From: Bacillus subtilis
GTDB taxonomy: Bacteria; Pseudomonadota; Alphaproteobacteria; Rhizobiales; Rhizobiaceae
Assembly (NCBI GenBank): GCA_021733665.1
Contig: JAHREI010000003.1
Coordinates: 62,001 to 126,000, forward strand
Reading direction: 5' to 3'
DNA length: 64,000 nt
The translations under genes were made by a program, and so were the position numbers. The notes under the pieces were generated by a model. That model did not search any database and was not told where the DNA came from. It saw only the letters and a program-made list of their open reading frames with translations. Positions 35,420 through 43,947 of the stretch are shown here, one piece after another. How positions within the stretch are numbered: position 1 is the stretch's first letter; each line of letters opens with the position of its first letter.

Positions 35420-35478
35420 TTGACATCCCCTAGGCATCCGGTAATTTATTTAGTGAATAATAGTTTTGTTTAGTAAAC
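35420..35478 (+). promoter_or_regulatory. Promoter and operator of the sugar ABC/kinase operon
   Basis: TTGACA at 35420-35425 and TAATTT at 35442-35447 (16-base spacer) look like a sigma-70 promoter. The operator TTTTGTTTAGTAAAC at 35464-35478 lies just downstream of the expected transcription start, a position suited to repression. Confidence 0.68.
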
Positions 35479-35494
35479 ACGGTGGGCAGAGACA

Positions 35495-36520
35495 ATGCAG
35501 AAGACAAGCAATCAATTTGCTATGCTTGTTGTCATCAATCTCGGGTTGCTTGCGCTCGGCGCATATATTTCGGGTGGTTCGTTCCTGTCGCTGTTTAATC
35601 TGCAGTCGATGGCAGGGCAGATTCCTGAGCTTGGGCTTTTGGCAATTGGTGTGATGCTGGCGATGTGTGCCGGTAATGGCGGGATTGATCTTTCCGGTAT
35701 CGCGCTGGCCAATATGGCCGGTGTGTTGTCGGCAGTTCTCGTGTCGTCTTTTATCTCCAGCGCAGAAAGCCCGATGGCATTCAGCCTTGCCTTTATCGGT
35801 CTGGCACTTGTGATCGGTCTGGCCGGTGGCATTTTGAACGGTGTGCTGATCGCACGTTTTAAAATCACACCTATCCTTTGCACGCTCGGAACGCAGATGG
35901 CCTTTACAGGTCTTGCCGTTGTTGTATCCGGTGGTCGCGCTGTTATGGTTGGCAGCCCTGATCTGTTGTCGCGCATTGGTAACGACATGTTCCTGAGCGT
36001 GCCGATCAGCTTCATCATCTTTATCTCTATCGCGACAGTCATCGGTGCTGTGGTGCGTTTCACGCCCTATGGTCGTTGGTTGATGCTGATGGGCAGCAAT
36101 CCGAAAGCGGCTGAATTTGCCGGTTTCCCGCGCAATGCCGTGCTGGTTGCAACCTATGCCACCAGTGGTTTTCTGGCCGGTATCGCCGGTGTTATTATTG
36201 CTGCGCGTAACGTGAACGTAAAATTCGATTACGGTAGCTCCTATCTTCTGGTCGCTATTCTCATCGCCGTTATGGCAGGTGTGAAGCCGGAAGGTGGCTA
36301 TGGCCGTGTTATCTGTGTTGTACTCAGCGCGATTGCCCTGCAGCTGATGTCCAGCTTGCTTAACTTTGGCGGTCTTTCCAATTTTGTCCGCGATTTTGCA
36401 TGGGGCCTGCTGCTGCTTGCTTTCCTTGCAGTCGGAAAATACGACATTGCGGGTTTCTTTACCTTTGGCAATCGCCAACAGGGAACAATCGGTGCTCAAC
36501 CCTCAGGCACCCGAACATAG
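35495..36520 (+). CDS. Ribose-type sugar ABC transporter permease, first copy
   Basis: This 341-residue membrane protein belongs to the RbsC/BPD_transp_2 family with about nine membrane segments. Conserved stretches are AGNGGIDLSG (variant of the GGIDLSVG motif) and MGSNPKAAEFAGF. It is the first gene after the operator. A second, different permease is encoded four genes on, so the channel is probably a heterodimer. Confidence 0.9.
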   Translation: MQKTSNQFAMLVVINLGLLALGAYISGGSFLSLFNLQSMAGQIPELGLLAIGVMLAMCAGNGGIDLSGIALANMAGVLSAVLVSSFISSAESPMAFSLAFIGLALVIGLAGGILNGVLIARFKITPILCTLGTQMAFTGLAVVVSGGRAVMVGSPDLLSRIGNDMFLSVPISFIIFISIATVIGAVVRFTPYGRWLMLMGSNPKAAEFAGFPRNAVLVATYATSGFLAGIAGVIIAARNVNVKFDYGSSYLLVAILIAVMAGVKPEGGYGRVICVVLSAIALQLMSSLLNFGGLSNFVRDFAWGLLLLAFLAVGKYDIAGFFTFGNRQQGTIGAQPSGTRT

Positions 36521-36551
36521 ACACTGAGGGTCAGTCCGTCTGGAGGAAATG

Positions 36552-37562
36552 ATGAAAGCAATTACGAAAAAACTGCTCGCCGGTAGTATCATTGGCGCAA
36601 CTATGGTTGCAGGCAGCGCTGGCGTTCTGGTCGCGCAGGAAAAGCCTGTTATCTCGACCGTGGTTAAAATCAGCGGTATTCCTTGGTTCGACCGTATGAA
36701 TACCGGCGTTGAAGCCTATCAGAAGGCTAACCCTGATGTCGTTGCGACCCAGAGCGGTCCGGCAACATCCGATGCTGCACAGCAACTGCAGATCGTTCAG
36801 GATCTGGTTGCTAAAGGCGTAACTGCGCTGGCCGTTGTTCCTATGGATCCGGCTGTGCTTGAAGGTACATTCAAGCGCGCTATGGAGCGTGGCATTATTG
36901 TTGTGACCCATGAAGCTGACAATCAGATCAATACAATGGCTGACGTTGAAGCCTTTGATAATTCTGATTACGGTACAGCGCTCAATGAGCGTCTGGCACA
37001 GTGCATGAACAATACCGGTAAGTGGACAACTTTCGTTGGTTCGCTCGGCAGCCGTACCCACATGCAGTGGGTTGCTTCTGCTGAAGAAAACGCCAAGAAA
37101 TATCCGGAAATGCAGCTCGTTGATCCGAACAATGAATCTTTCGACGATGCAAACGGCACCTACGAAAAGGCTAAAGAAATCCTGCGTAAGCATCCTGATC
37201 TGAAGGGCTTCCAGACTTCTGCCGGTAATGACGTTCTCGGTATCGGCCGTGCGATTGATGAAGCTGGTCTGAGCGGCAAAGTTTGCCTCGTCGGCACCGG
37301 CCTGCCAAACCCTTCAGCTGATCTGCTGGAATCCGGTGCAATCACTGCAATCGGTTTCTGGGATCCGCAGAAGGCCGGCATGGCGATGAATGCGCTTGCT
37401 CGCATGTTCATCGAAAAGAAAGAAGTTAAAGACGGTACTGATCTTGGCGTTGAAGGCTACAACAGCGTTCGCGTGAAGAAGGGTGCAGGCGAAGGTCTTC
37501 TGGTTATCGGTAACGGCATGGTTATCGCTGACAAGGCTACCTACAAAGAACACCTGTTCTAA
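36552..37562 (+). CDS. Sugar ABC transporter substrate-binding protein (RhaS/LsrB-like)
   Basis: This periplasmic receptor (about 336 residues) has a signal peptide ending near LVAQEK and the family 1 periplasmic sugar-binding fold. VVKISGIPWFDRMNTGVEAYQK and ALAVVPMDPAVLE resemble the rhamnose/autoinducer-2 binding branch. GGAGG lies five bases before the ATG at 36552; an ATG at 36549 is adjacent. The gene is followed by a strong stem-loop, which fits higher expression than the rest of the operon. Given the kinase genes downstream, the ligand is probably a short ketose or polyol. Confidence 0.88.
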   Translation: MKAITKKLLAGSIIGATMVAGSAGVLVAQEKPVISTVVKISGIPWFDRMNTGVEAYQKANPDVVATQSGPATSDAAQQLQIVQDLVAKGVTALAVVPMDPAVLEGTFKRAMERGIIVVTHEADNQINTMADVEAFDNSDYGTALNERLAQCMNNTGKWTTFVGSLGSRTHMQWVASAEENAKKYPEMQLVDPNNESFDDANGTYEKAKEILRKHPDLKGFQTSAGNDVLGIGRAIDEAGLSGKVCLVGTGLPNPSADLLESGAITAIGFWDPQKAGMAMNALARMFIEKKEVKDGTDLGVEGYNSVRVKKGAGEGLLVIGNGMVIADKATYKEHLF

Positions 37563-37627
37563 GAACAGCTGAACAGACCGATCCTGTTGCCCGGAATGTC
37601 GTTCCATCCCGTGCAACGGGGTCAAAG

Positions 37628-37662
37628 ATCCGGATGCGTCCTCCCGAAGCGCGCATCCGGAT
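37628..37662 (+). other. Intercistronic stem-loop after the binding-protein gene
   Basis: ATCCGGATGCG at 37628-37638 pairs perfectly with CGCATCCGGAT at 37652-37662. No T-run follows. It probably protects the binding-protein mRNA inside a 249-base gap. Confidence 0.6.
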
Positions 37663-37811
37663 ATCTGTATCCGGCTGAAATATAAATGAAACCAATGGCT
37701 TGTAGTGCCTGTCACATTCCGAATGACAGACGTTAAAGTGTAAAATCAGCCGGTTTCTAAGCGGTTCCAATCGCCGATGAGCGAGACGGTGCAGCGGCAA
37801 AGGAATTAAAC

Positions 37812-39374
37812 GTGTCAACTACGACAAGCATTGCAGCGAGCAACGACCGGCCTGCGGACCGTTTTCTCGAACTGCGCAACATTCATAAGCGTTTTGGCGG
37901 CGTCCACGCGTTGCGCGGCGTTGACCTGACGATCGACCTTGGCGAAGCCTATCATCTGCTGGGTGAGAATGGCTGCGGCAAAAGCACTGTTATCAAGATC
38001 ATGTCCGGCGCTCACGGGCCGAGCGAAGGCGAGATCATTCTTGATGGCAAAACCTATACATCTTTGAGCCCGATCCAGTCGCTGGCAGCCGGTATCGAAA
38101 CCGTCTATCAGGATTTGTCGCTTATTCCGAACCTGACTGTTGCCGAAAACGTAGCGCTGAATGAGCAGCTTGTTGAAGGTAATGGCAGACTGTTCCGTCG
38201 TCTCAATATCAAAAAGCTGCATGAGACTGCTGCACGCGCTTTGAGCGCTGTCGGTCTGCCAAATGATAAAGCTTTTCTGAATACGGTTGTATCCGAGCTG
38301 CCGCTGGCTATGCGTCAGCTGGTGGCGATTTCACGCGCGATTGCAACACGCGCCAAGCTCGTTATTATGGATGAACCGACCACCTCGCTGACACGCCGTG
38401 AAGTGGACAATCTGATTGAAGTGGTTGCGCGTTTGCGTGCAGAGCGCGTTGCCGTTCTCTTCGTCACCCACAAGCTGGATGAGTGCTATCGCATCGGCGG
38501 TAATGCGGTTGTGTTCCGCGATGGTCAGTGCGTGGCGCAGGGGCCGATTGAAAATTACACCAAGAAGCAGCTTTCCGAACTGATGATCGGTCGTGAAATC
38601 GATGCCGAGCGCTACCGTACCGGTAAACCGGCTGCAGAAGAACTGCTGAAACTTGATGGTCTCACAGCTACCGGCTTTAATAATATCGGCTTAAACCTGC
38701 GTAAGGGTGAAATTCTCGGGATTACCGGTCTCGCAGATTCCGGCCGTAACGAGCTGGCTATGGCGATCACCGGTGTTGTGCCTGCGGATTCCGGTGTGAT
38801 CAGTCTTGAAGGCAAGGCAACACAGGTGAAAAGCCCTGCTGCTGCGATCGAGCACGGCATCGGCTATGTGCCGGAAGATCGTCTTGCTGAAGGCCTGTTC
38901 CTCGATAAGTCGATTTTTGAAAATGAAATTGCGCTGATCTTCCGTAAGCTGTGCAACAGCCTTGGTATTGTTGATCAGAAAAAAGGCCGCACCATTGCTG
39001 CATCTCTGATGCAGGATATGCGCTTGAACACCACGAACCTCGACCTGCCGGTCGGTGCGCTTTCCGGTGGTAACCAGCAGCGTGTTCTCATCGGCCGCTG
39101 GCTGAGTATCGGCCCGAAACTGCTGGTGCTGCATGGCCCGACAGTTGGTGTGGATGTTGGTTCCAAAGACACAATTTATCGCGTTATTCAGGGGCTGGCA
39201 GAAGCCGGTATGGGGCTGATCATCGTTAGTGATGACCTGCCGGAACTCTTGCAAAATGCTGACCGTATTCTCGTCATGAACTCCGGAAGCATTACCGCAG
39301 AGTTCGATGCGGCGCAGGCCACTGAAGACCAGCTTTATCAAGCTATGATGTCATCGCAGAAGGAAACTGCCTAA
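37812..39374 (+). CDS. Sugar ABC transporter ATPase with two nucleotide-binding domains (RbsA/MglA type)
   Basis: This 520-residue protein has two ABC domains in tandem. The first has Walker A GENGCGKST and Walker B VIMDEPTTSL; the second has a degenerate GLADSGRNE loop, signature LSGGNQQRVLIGRWL and LHGPTVGVDVGSK. That asymmetry is normal for the family. Translation starts at GTG with AAAGGA upstream. Its stop and the next ATG share one base (TAATG). Confidence 0.92.
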   Translation: MSTTTSIAASNDRPADRFLELRNIHKRFGGVHALRGVDLTIDLGEAYHLLGENGCGKSTVIKIMSGAHGPSEGEIILDGKTYTSLSPIQSLAAGIETVYQDLSLIPNLTVAENVALNEQLVEGNGRLFRRLNIKKLHETAARALSAVGLPNDKAFLNTVVSELPLAMRQLVAISRAIATRAKLVIMDEPTTSLTRREVDNLIEVVARLRAERVAVLFVTHKLDECYRIGGNAVVFRDGQCVAQGPIENYTKKQLSELMIGREIDAERYRTGKPAAEELLKLDGLTATGFNNIGLNLRKGEILGITGLADSGRNELAMAITGVVPADSGVISLEGKATQVKSPAAAIEHGIGYVPEDRLAEGLFLDKSIFENEIALIFRKLCNSLGIVDQKKGRTIAASLMQDMRLNTTNLDLPVGALSGGNQQRVLIGRWLSIGPKLLVLHGPTVGVDVGSKDTIYRVIQGLAEAGMGLIIVSDDLPELLQNADRILVMNSGSITAEFDAAQATEDQLYQAMMSSQKETA

Positions 39375-40396
39375 TGAGCGCGCAATATCAGCAGGATACG
39401 GCTCGCACCGGATCTTTCAAGCTGGGTGAATTCATTCGCAAACGCCCTGAATCCATCACGTTCTTTCTGCTCGTGGCAATTTGTACTGTTGTGTCGATTG
39501 TTAATCCGGCATTTCTACAGGCATCAACGCTGATTGATATCGGCCGCGCCAGTGTTGTGATGGGGCTGTTTGCTCTTGGCGTGTTTATCATTCTCGCCGC
39601 AGGCGGTATTGATGTTTCTTTCACGGCAATTGCTGCAACTACGGTCTACTCACTGACCTTGCTTGTGCAAACCTATATGCCTGAACTGCCGATTATCTTC
39701 ATCATTATGTTGGCAATTGCCGGTGGTGTTTTTCTTGGTGTTCTCAATGGTTTGCTGGTGCATCATCTCAATGTGCCATCGTTGATCGTGACCATCGGCA
39801 CACAATATTTGTTCCGTGGCTTCCTGCTGGCTTTTGTCGGTACTGTCTGGATCATGACTTTGCCGCCGACCATGAGTGCATTTGGTCGTCTGCCGTTGTT
39901 GCAGTTTGAATCTGCAAATGGCGCAACCATTACGCTGCCGATGTATTTTCTGGTACTGCCTGCAGCTGCCCTTCTGACATGGTGGATTCTTAATCGTACT
40001 ATGATGGGGCGTGCGATTTTCGCGATGGGTGGTAACAGCCAGATCGCCAGCCGTCTGGGCTATAATCTGCGTACAATCCATATTTTCCTGTTCGGCTATG
40101 CCGGTGGTCTGGCCGGTTTGGCCGGTATCATCCATGTCTCTGCCAACCGCCAGTCCAGCCCGTTTGATTTCATGGGTACAGAGATCAGCGTCATTGCTGC
40201 TGTTGTACTCGGTGGCGCTCGGATTACCGGTGGTACAGGTTCTGTTTTTGGTACGCTTCTTGGTGTGCTTCTTATTACCGTTCTTAACAGTGTTCTGGTG
40301 CTGGTTGGCATCCCAAGCACATGGCAGCGTCTTGTCGTCGGCTGCTTCATCTTGCTTGCTGCGGCCTTCTTCGTCACCCGTCAACGCAAAAAATAA
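39374..40396 (+). CDS. Ribose-type sugar ABC transporter permease, second copy
   Basis: This 340-residue RbsC-family permease has the motif LAAGGIDVSFTAIAA (the usual GGIDLSVG region) and MGGNSQIASRLGYN. It is coupled to the ATPase gene. It differs clearly from the first permease of the operon, so the two are old paralogues rather than a recent duplication. It ends shortly before dhaK. Confidence 0.9.
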   Translation: MSAQYQQDTARTGSFKLGEFIRKRPESITFFLLVAICTVVSIVNPAFLQASTLIDIGRASVVMGLFALGVFIILAAGGIDVSFTAIAATTVYSLTLLVQTYMPELPIIFIIMLAIAGGVFLGVLNGLLVHHLNVPSLIVTIGTQYLFRGFLLAFVGTVWIMTLPPTMSAFGRLPLLQFESANGATITLPMYFLVLPAAALLTWWILNRTMMGRAIFAMGGNSQIASRLGYNLRTIHIFLFGYAGGLAGLAGIIHVSANRQSSPFDFMGTEISVIAAVVLGGARITGGTGSVFGTLLGVLLITVLNSVLVLVGIPSTWQRLVVGCFILLAAAFFVTRQRKK

Positions 40397-40419
40397 CCCG
40401 ATACTCTCAAGAGGAAATC

Positions 40420-41421
40420 ATGAAGAAGTTCCTGAACGATCCCGTCAATTTTGTGGATGAGATGCTTGAAGGCATCTATCGGGCACATCCCGAACTGAGC
40501 TATGTCGATAACGACAAGCGCTGCATGGTTAAAACCAATAAAAAGCCAGGTAAAGTCGGTATTGCTACCGGTGGTGGTTCCGGCCATCTGCCGCTGTTCC
40601 TCGGCTATATCGGTGAAGGTATGCTTGACGGCGCAGCTGTTGGCGGCGTTTTCCAGTCGCCAAGCTCTGAACAAATGTATCAGGTCACCAAAGCGATCGA
40701 TCAGGGCGCCGGCGTTCTTTACATCTACGGTAACTACAGCGGCGATATCATCAATTTTGACATGGCTGCAGAACTGGCTGACCTCGACGGCATCGCCGTT
40801 AAGCAGGTTGTCGGTAATGATGACGTGGCGTCTTCCGTTGTTGGTGAAGAACACAAGCGTCGCGGCGTTGCAGGTATTTACTTCGTCTATAAAGTTGCTG
40901 GTGCCGCTGCTGAAAAGCTGTTGTCACTGGATGAAGTAACCCGTCTTGCTGACAAAGCCCGTCTGCGTACCCGTACCATGGGTGTTGCATTGTCGAGCTG
41001 TGTTGTGCCGGAAATCGGCCATGCAACCTTCTCCATCGGTGAAGATGAAATGGAAATCGGCATGGGGATCCATGGCGAACCAGGTATCAGCCGTAAGAAG
41101 CTTGCCAATGCTGATGCCGTTATTGACGAGCTGATGGGTCGTATTTTCGCTGAGCAGGACTATGCTCAGGGCGACGAAGTTGCTGTTCTGGTGAATGGTC
41201 TTGGCGGCACGCCGCTGGAAGAACTGTACATCATGTTCCGTCGTATTTCGCAGCTGTTTGACGAGCGTGGCGTGAAAGTTAAGCACGTCTGGCTCGGTGA
41301 ATTTGCAACATCGATGGAAATGGCCGGTGCTTCGATCTCCGTTCTGCATCTGGATGATGAGCTGGAGCCTTTGGTTGCGGCTTCCGCCAATACCCCATTC
41401 TTCAAACATATTGCCGGTTGA
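40420..41421 (+). CDS. dhaK: Dihydroxyacetone kinase-like subunit DhaK
   Basis: This 333-residue protein binds the ketone substrate for phosphorylation. His56 (in GGGSGHLP), Asp109 (in GNYSGDIINFD) and His218 (in GMGIHGEPG) sit at exactly the positions known in E. coli DhaK, where His218 forms the covalent link to substrate. The usual GHEP motif reads GHLP, which may mark a different substrate such as a tetrulose. I use the ATG at 40420 with GAGGAA upstream. It follows the sugar transporter and precedes dhaL; no dhaM is present, so ATP may be the donor. Confidence 0.88.
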   Translation: MKKFLNDPVNFVDEMLEGIYRAHPELSYVDNDKRCMVKTNKKPGKVGIATGGGSGHLPLFLGYIGEGMLDGAAVGGVFQSPSSEQMYQVTKAIDQGAGVLYIYGNYSGDIINFDMAAELADLDGIAVKQVVGNDDVASSVVGEEHKRRGVAGIYFVYKVAGAAAEKLLSLDEVTRLADKARLRTRTMGVALSSCVVPEIGHATFSIGEDEMEIGMGIHGEPGISRKKLANADAVIDELMGRIFAEQDYAQGDEVAVLVNGLGGTPLEELYIMFRRISQLFDERGVKVKHVWLGEFATSMEMAGASISVLHLDDELEPLVAASANTPFFKHIAG

Positions 41422-41430
41422 GGTCTGATC

Positions 41431-42075
41431 ATGAACGTTATTACTGCATCTGATCTGATCAATCTCTTTGACAGCTGGAAAGACCTGTTTGCAGAACAGC
41501 GCGATTTTCTGATCGCGCTGGATGGCAAAGTGGGTGACAGTGATCTCGGCATTACCATGAGTAAAGCCTTTGCAGCAGCAGCGGAAACTGTACATGCTGA
41601 AGGCGCTGATGCAGGTATTGCCAAACTGCTGCGTGCGGCTGGTGCCATTATGGCGCGCGTTGCACCATCAACAATGGGTACCCTGACTGCAACCGGTTTT
41701 CTGCGTGCAAGTAAAGCTTGTGAAGATGTAAGCGAAATCGGCACAAATGAAGTGGCTGCTTTCTGGCGTGCATATCGTGACGGTATTGCCGAGCGCGGCA
41801 AAGCCAAAGTCGGCGATAAAACACTGCTCGACGTGCTTGATCCGATTGCAGTGACACTGGAAGCACAGGCTGCTTCCGGCGCTTCCCTGAAAGATGCACT
41901 TGCAGCAGCTGCCAAAGCTGGTGAAGATGCTCTTGAAGCGACCAAGACGATGGTTGCACAGCATGGCAAAGCCGCAGCGTTTCAGGAAAAGACTATCGGT
42001 CTTCAGGATGCCGGTGCAACTGTCGGCATGCTGCTGATTACCAGCATGTCTGCGTTTGTTGCTGCGCAGAGCTGA
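41431..42075 (+). CDS. dhaL: Dihydroxyacetone kinase-like subunit DhaL
   Basis: This 214-residue protein is the nucleotide-binding kinase subunit. Asp31, Asp36 and Asp38 in LDGKVGDSDLG correspond to the three Mg-binding aspartates of DhaL. The usual GDGDHG reads GDSDLG, so the His is lost, and APSTMGTL replaces the usual GTSGPL region. It lies 9 bases after dhaK. The changes in both subunits suggest a substrate other than dihydroxyacetone, for example erythrulose. Confidence 0.87.
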   Translation: MNVITASDLINLFDSWKDLFAEQRDFLIALDGKVGDSDLGITMSKAFAAAAETVHAEGADAGIAKLLRAAGAIMARVAPSTMGTLTATGFLRASKACEDVSEIGTNEVAAFWRAYRDGIAERGKAKVGDKTLLDVLDPIAVTLEAQAASGASLKDALAAAAKAGEDALEATKTMVAQHGKAAAFQEKTIGLQDAGATVGMLLITSMSAFVAAQS

Positions 42076-42101
42076 TCTGCTTTCAGTCAAGAATGATTAA
42101 G

Positions 42102-42136
42102 GCCCAGCATTCCTGTCGGAGTGCTGGGCTTTTTTA
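42102..42136 (+). terminator. Rho-independent terminator
   Basis: GCCCAGCATTCC and GGAGTGCTGGGC form a 12-bp stem with one mismatch, followed by TTTTTT. It ends the sugar ABC/kinase operon. Confidence 0.9.
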
Positions 42137-42246
42137 TTTGGTGAAGTTATTCGATAGCAGACATATTATTTTATGAAGATTTGTGTTAAATATAGAGATA
42201 TTATTATATTTTATTTTGTTTTTTATTATTTAAAGTAGAGAAAATA

Positions 42247-42660
42247 ATGTCTTTAAATGTTTTTTGTAAACATGCGGTTTTAATCTGCATCGGTTTATTA
42301 TTGTCGGGCTGTGCGGGACGCTCTGCACATCCTGTTGCAGTAACTAACTCACTGGATGGTATACTAGATTGTGCGGGCATTTCGCGAGAATTTGTTGCTA
42401 ATGAGCGCTCAATCCGTCAAACTTTACAAGAACGGGTACTTGCGCAAGGCAAAAATGTTGTCGTCGGAGCAGCTGGTTTTGTTTTTCTGCCTGCGTGGTT
42501 TTTTCTGGATCCGAAATCTCCTGAGAGAACTGAAATTCAAGCACTTCGTAATCGCAATAAAGTTCTTGAGGATATTAGCCGCGCTAAAGGCTGCGGGCCA
42601 ATCCGGTCGCAAATGGGTGGTTTTTACAAGCAGCTTGATCAAGGTAGCCGCAAATCATAG
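42247..42660 (+). CDS. Small lipoprotein of unknown function
   Basis: This 137-residue protein has a signal sequence with the lipobox LLSGC, so it should be lipid-anchored at about Cys22. The mature part contains a short hydrophobic stretch (VVVGAAGFVFLPAWFFLD) and two further cysteines that could form a disulfide. It resembles small lipoproteins next to metal or envelope genes, but I recognise no family. Confidence 0.65.
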   Translation: MSLNVFCKHAVLICIGLLLSGCAGRSAHPVAVTNSLDGILDCAGISREFVANERSIRQTLQERVLAQGKNVVVGAAGFVFLPAWFFLDPKSPERTEIQALRNRNKVLEDISRAKGCGPIRSQMGGFYKQLDQGSRKS

Positions 42661-42726
42661 AGTTGCGGATATGTAAGCTGTCATGGCTTTTTTCTGCGAT
42701 AGCTATGCAAGCATATTGAGCTTGCG

Positions 42727-42747
42727 ACCCCACTATATTGGGGTTTT
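42727..42747 (+). terminator. Short terminator-like hairpin
   Basis: ACCCCA and TGGGGT form a 6-bp stem with a 6-base loop followed by TTTC. It probably ends the lipoprotein transcript. Confidence 0.5.
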
Positions 42748-42797
42748 CGGCAATTTGTTTTTGTGTTTGTCTTTTGCTCCAAAATCAGGAGACAAGC

Positions 42798-43067
42798 ATG
42801 TTACATAAAGCAGTTTTAGTATTGGCTTTCTTAAGTGTTCCTTTGATGTCTTTGTCTGTGCATGCAGAGACTGTGAAAGGAGCGCCTTCTCTTACATTTA
42901 AATCAGACCACTCTAAGAAGCTATCGTCGGATGCATCAGAGTTGTCTGGGAATGTTGTCATTACGGTCGGAAAGTCAGAAATTAAAACCGAATACGCTAA
43001 AGTGATCATGGAAAAAAAGAATACAATTATTCAAACTAAAGAATTTACTGTTTCTATTAAAAAGTAA
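42798..43067 (+). CDS. Small secreted protein, possibly OstA/LptA-like repeat
   Basis: This 89-residue protein has a signal peptide ending at VHAETV. The mature 66 residues read as beta strands (LSGNVVITVGKSEIKTEYAKVIM), recalling a single OstA/LptA beta-jellyroll unit, though far shorter than LptA itself. AGGAGA precedes the ATG. It is followed by a terminator, so it is a single-gene unit. The LptA link is a weak inference from pattern only. Confidence 0.55.
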   Translation: MLHKAVLVLAFLSVPLMSLSVHAETVKGAPSLTFKSDHSKKLSSDASELSGNVVITVGKSEIKTEYAKVIMEKKNTIIQTKEFTVSIKK

Positions 43068-43092
43068 CTGATCTGATGCTCAGAAAAATTAA

Positions 43093-43132
43093 TTCCGGGA
43101 TGCAGTGTTGAAGCTGCTTTCCCGGAGTTTTT
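43093..43132 (+). terminator. Rho-independent terminator
   Basis: TTCCGGGATGCAG and CTGCTTTCCCGGA form an imperfect stem, followed by GTTTTT. It ends the small secreted protein gene. Confidence 0.7.
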
Positions 43133-43210
43133 ATATGTGGTTGTGAAGGTCTTTTGTCAGATATACAGGCATCTATGGCATGATTTTTTGATGCTTCTTA
43201 TTGATTTAAA

Positions 43211-43244
43211 AAATCCGGAATATTTATAAAAATATTCCGGATTT
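43211..43244 (-). terminator. Terminator of the Omp31-like gene
   Basis: AAATCCGGAATATTT and its exact complement form a 15-bp stem around a 4-base loop, with TTTAAA following on the minus strand. Confidence 0.78.
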
Positions 43245-43248
43245 GGTT

Positions 43249-43947
43249 TTAGAATTTATAAGCTAGACCAAGTCGCAAATTGTTGGACGAATATTTTCTT
43301 TCAATTTTGTTATCTTCTATATCCTCTTTTTTCGTTCCGTAGTCGCTGTACCGGTATTCATAACGAAGTACGAGGTTATCTGTGACAGCGTAATCAAGAC
43401 CTGCGCCAACAGTGAAGCCGACACGGTTGGTTGCAATGTCGATGGTTTCAATATTGTTCCGGGCATCATTAAGAGAAAAAGTATCCTTCACTCTGGCAAA
43501 GGCAACGCCGCCGGCAAGGTAAGGTAACCAGCGATCATAGGCGTAACCAACGCGCGCACGGACTGCTCCTTCGAACTGGGTTTTAGCGTTCCAGTTTACA
43601 GAGGCGTTGTTTCGGCCGAAGATTTGATTATCTTTGTTTATATTAGAAAAATTGACATCGCCTTCAATGCCTAGCAAATATGAGTTTGTTAGAAGCCAAT
43701 TGTAGCCCGCATAACCGCCACCTGAAAAGCCATTGTTATTGGTAGAAAAATCCCCCAAGCTCGTGATGGATAGTTTATTGCGTCCAAATGTATATCCGGC
43801 TTGAGCGCCGATATAGGCACCCCCCCAAGAGAAGGTTTCTTCATAGACGGGGGCTTCCGGAGTTTCGTTAATAACATCGGCTGCTTGAGTGATGCTTGTG
43901 CTTAAAAGTATAAATATTGATGGAACTAATAAGTATTTATGTCTCAT
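43249..43947 (-). CDS. Outer membrane beta-barrel protein, Omp25/Omp31 family
   Basis: This 232-residue protein has a signal peptide ending at TQAADV and the conserved opening FSWGGAYIGAQAGYTFG of the Brucella/rhizobial Omp25/Omp31 family. Alternating hydrophobic strands run through to the C-terminal LRLGLAYKF, which ends in Phe as needed for barrel assembly. It should be an eight-stranded surface barrel. It is a single gene with a strong terminator. Confidence 0.9.
   Translation of the reverse strand: MRHKYLLVPSIFILLSTSITQAADVINETPEAPVYEETFSWGGAYIGAQAGYTFGRNKLSITSLGDFSTNNNGFSGGGYAGYNWLLTNSYLLGIEGDVNFSNINKDNQIFGRNNASVNWNAKTQFEGAVRARVGYAYDRWLPYLAGGVAFARVKDTFSLNDARNNIETIDIATNRVGFTVGAGLDYAVTDNLVLRYEYRYSDYGTKKEDIEDNKIERKYSSNNLRLGLAYKF

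Noticed and set aside
35450-36499. Open frame of 349 codons on the minus strand
   Set aside because: It lies antisense to the conserved permease, has a His/Gln/Thr-rich low-complexity translation and no domain. The plus-strand permease has clear family motifs.
39650-40384. Open frame of 244 codons on the minus strand
   Set aside because: Antisense to the second sugar permease, with the same low-complexity polar composition; no start signal.
40924-41595. Minus-strand frame of 223 codons over dhaK/dhaL
   Set aside because: Antisense to two enzymes with catalytic residues in the expected positions.
41166-41969. Minus-strand frame of 267 codons, Ala/Ser-rich
   Set aside because: A typical shadow of alanine-rich coding sequence; dhaL on the other strand is certain.
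43211-43244. Shared AATCCGGAATATTTG string at about 14286 and 43213, and AAATATTCCGGA near 2247
   Set aside because: Three short AT-rich matches; only one forms a hairpin, which acts as a terminator. Not enough for a repeat family.
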